From: Archangium sp.
GTDB taxonomy: Bacteria > Myxococcota > Myxococcia > Myxococcales > Myxococcaceae
Assembly (NCBI GenBank): GCA_022843845.1
Contig: JALHMW010000018.1
Coordinates: 32,121 to 96,120 of the forward strand
Length of the DNA stretch: 64,000 nt
Direction of reading: 5' to 3'
A model generated the notes under the pieces. It saw only the letters and a program-made list of their open reading frames with translations. It ran no database searches and had not been told where the DNA came from. Shown piece after piece: positions 63,889 to 64,000 of this stretch. Numbering within the stretch: the first letter of the stretch is position 1; each line of letters opens with the position of its first letter. Made by a program: the position numbers and the translations under genes.

Positions 63889-64000
63889 GGTAGAGGAGTG
63901 GCGCGGTGTCGCATCAGCGACCCGTTTCCACTCTCCTCCTTTCAAACCGTACGTGCGGATTTCCCGCATACGGCTTCACGGGTGTCTTCACGGGCAGCTT
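63889..64000 (-). mobile_element. 3' end of a group II intron (domains V and VI)
   Basis: On the minus strand 63976-63943 folds as domain V: an 8-bp basal helix (AAGCCGTA with TACGGTTT), a two-base CG bulge, a 5-bp upper helix (TGCGG with CCGCA) and a GAAAT loop, with the catalytic AGC near the 5' end. Lower coordinates can form a bulged domain-VI stem (GAGTGG with CCACTC). The intron end should lie near 63889, just before ATG 63887. The rest, including any reverse transcriptase, is beyond the window. Confidence 0.7.

Overview
The window is GC-rich, densely coding bacterial DNA that looks like Myxococcota. The evidence is the gene set: several Hanks-type Ser/Thr kinases and pseudokinases with PEGA tails, two FHA-coupled AAA+ enhancer-binding-protein relatives, a TIGR02996-type repeat-companion protein, a DUF2330 protein with a MYXO-CTERM-like tail, a Cys-rich small lipoprotein and an RCC1-repeat lipoprotein. 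Genus cannot be read from the sequence. Most genes are housekeeping or signalling genes. No prophage, CRISPR array or rRNA was seen. The only mobile-element trace is the 3' end of a group II intron at the right edge.

Layout. 1-134 is the tail of a cut gene. 158-9362 is a leftward run of nine genes, mostly joined by 1-4 bp start/stop overlaps: zinc-ribbon protein, pseudokinase-PEGA protein, NarL-type regulator, two alpha/beta hydrolases (one without its nucleophile), a two-subunit M16 peptidase, an RluA-type pseudouridine synthase and a DUF808 membrane protein. 9405-20094 is mostly rightward: a HAD-IG nucleotidase, a DUF2339-like membrane protein, an ECF sigma/FecR/beta-barrel/RCC1 cluster, a molybdopterin oxidoreductase and a DUF72 protein. 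20081-24086 (leftward) has a tandem pseudokinase-kinase and dnaK. 24439-28703 (rightward) has a diacylglycerol-kinase-family enzyme, a degenerate FHA-AAA+ regulator, and a three-gene operon of a ubiquitin-like small protein, a minimal E1-like enzyme and a TIGR02996 protein. 28772-36152 (leftward) has a PknK-like giant kinase, its FHA-sigma54 activator, a flippase-like membrane protein and a PHP phosphatase. 36176-42109 holds Trm112, TatD, PlsC, rhomboid-TPR, TcdA and DUF2330 genes. 42113-50029 (leftward) holds ligD, htrA, grpE, folC, accD and an aminopeptidase P. 50098-53350 (rightward) has a quinone oxidoreductase, an arginase-family enzyme and a CLC-F-like channel. 53354-64000 has a hybrid histidine kinase, a second htrA, a second pseudokinase-PEGA protein, an MshEN (c-di-GMP-type) protein, a small RHH cluster, tRNA-Met and the intron end.

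Promoters. dnaK and grpE, about 22 kb apart, share an almost identical promoter (TTGACA, 16 bp, TACCTT). At grpE and at least eight other genes a TAnnnT box lies only 6-9 bases before the start codon, which suggests leaderless mRNAs. Genes such as dnaK, the lipid kinase and the ubiquitin-like gene instead have Shine-Dalgarno sites. Convergent genes usually overlap or abut with no terminator.

The best candidate for an undescribed system is 26965-28703: a 78-residue ubiquitin-like protein, a strong hairpin that could limit read-through, and a reduced E1-like enzyme that lacks the usual ATP-contacting Arg and zinc Cys pairs, coupled to a TIGR02996 repeat protein, with no E2 or JAB peptidase. The pseudokinases and the FHA regulators with a degenerate GGDEF-like domain or a lost sigma54-contact loop are also notable. 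All functional statements are from reading motifs by eye; no database search was run.
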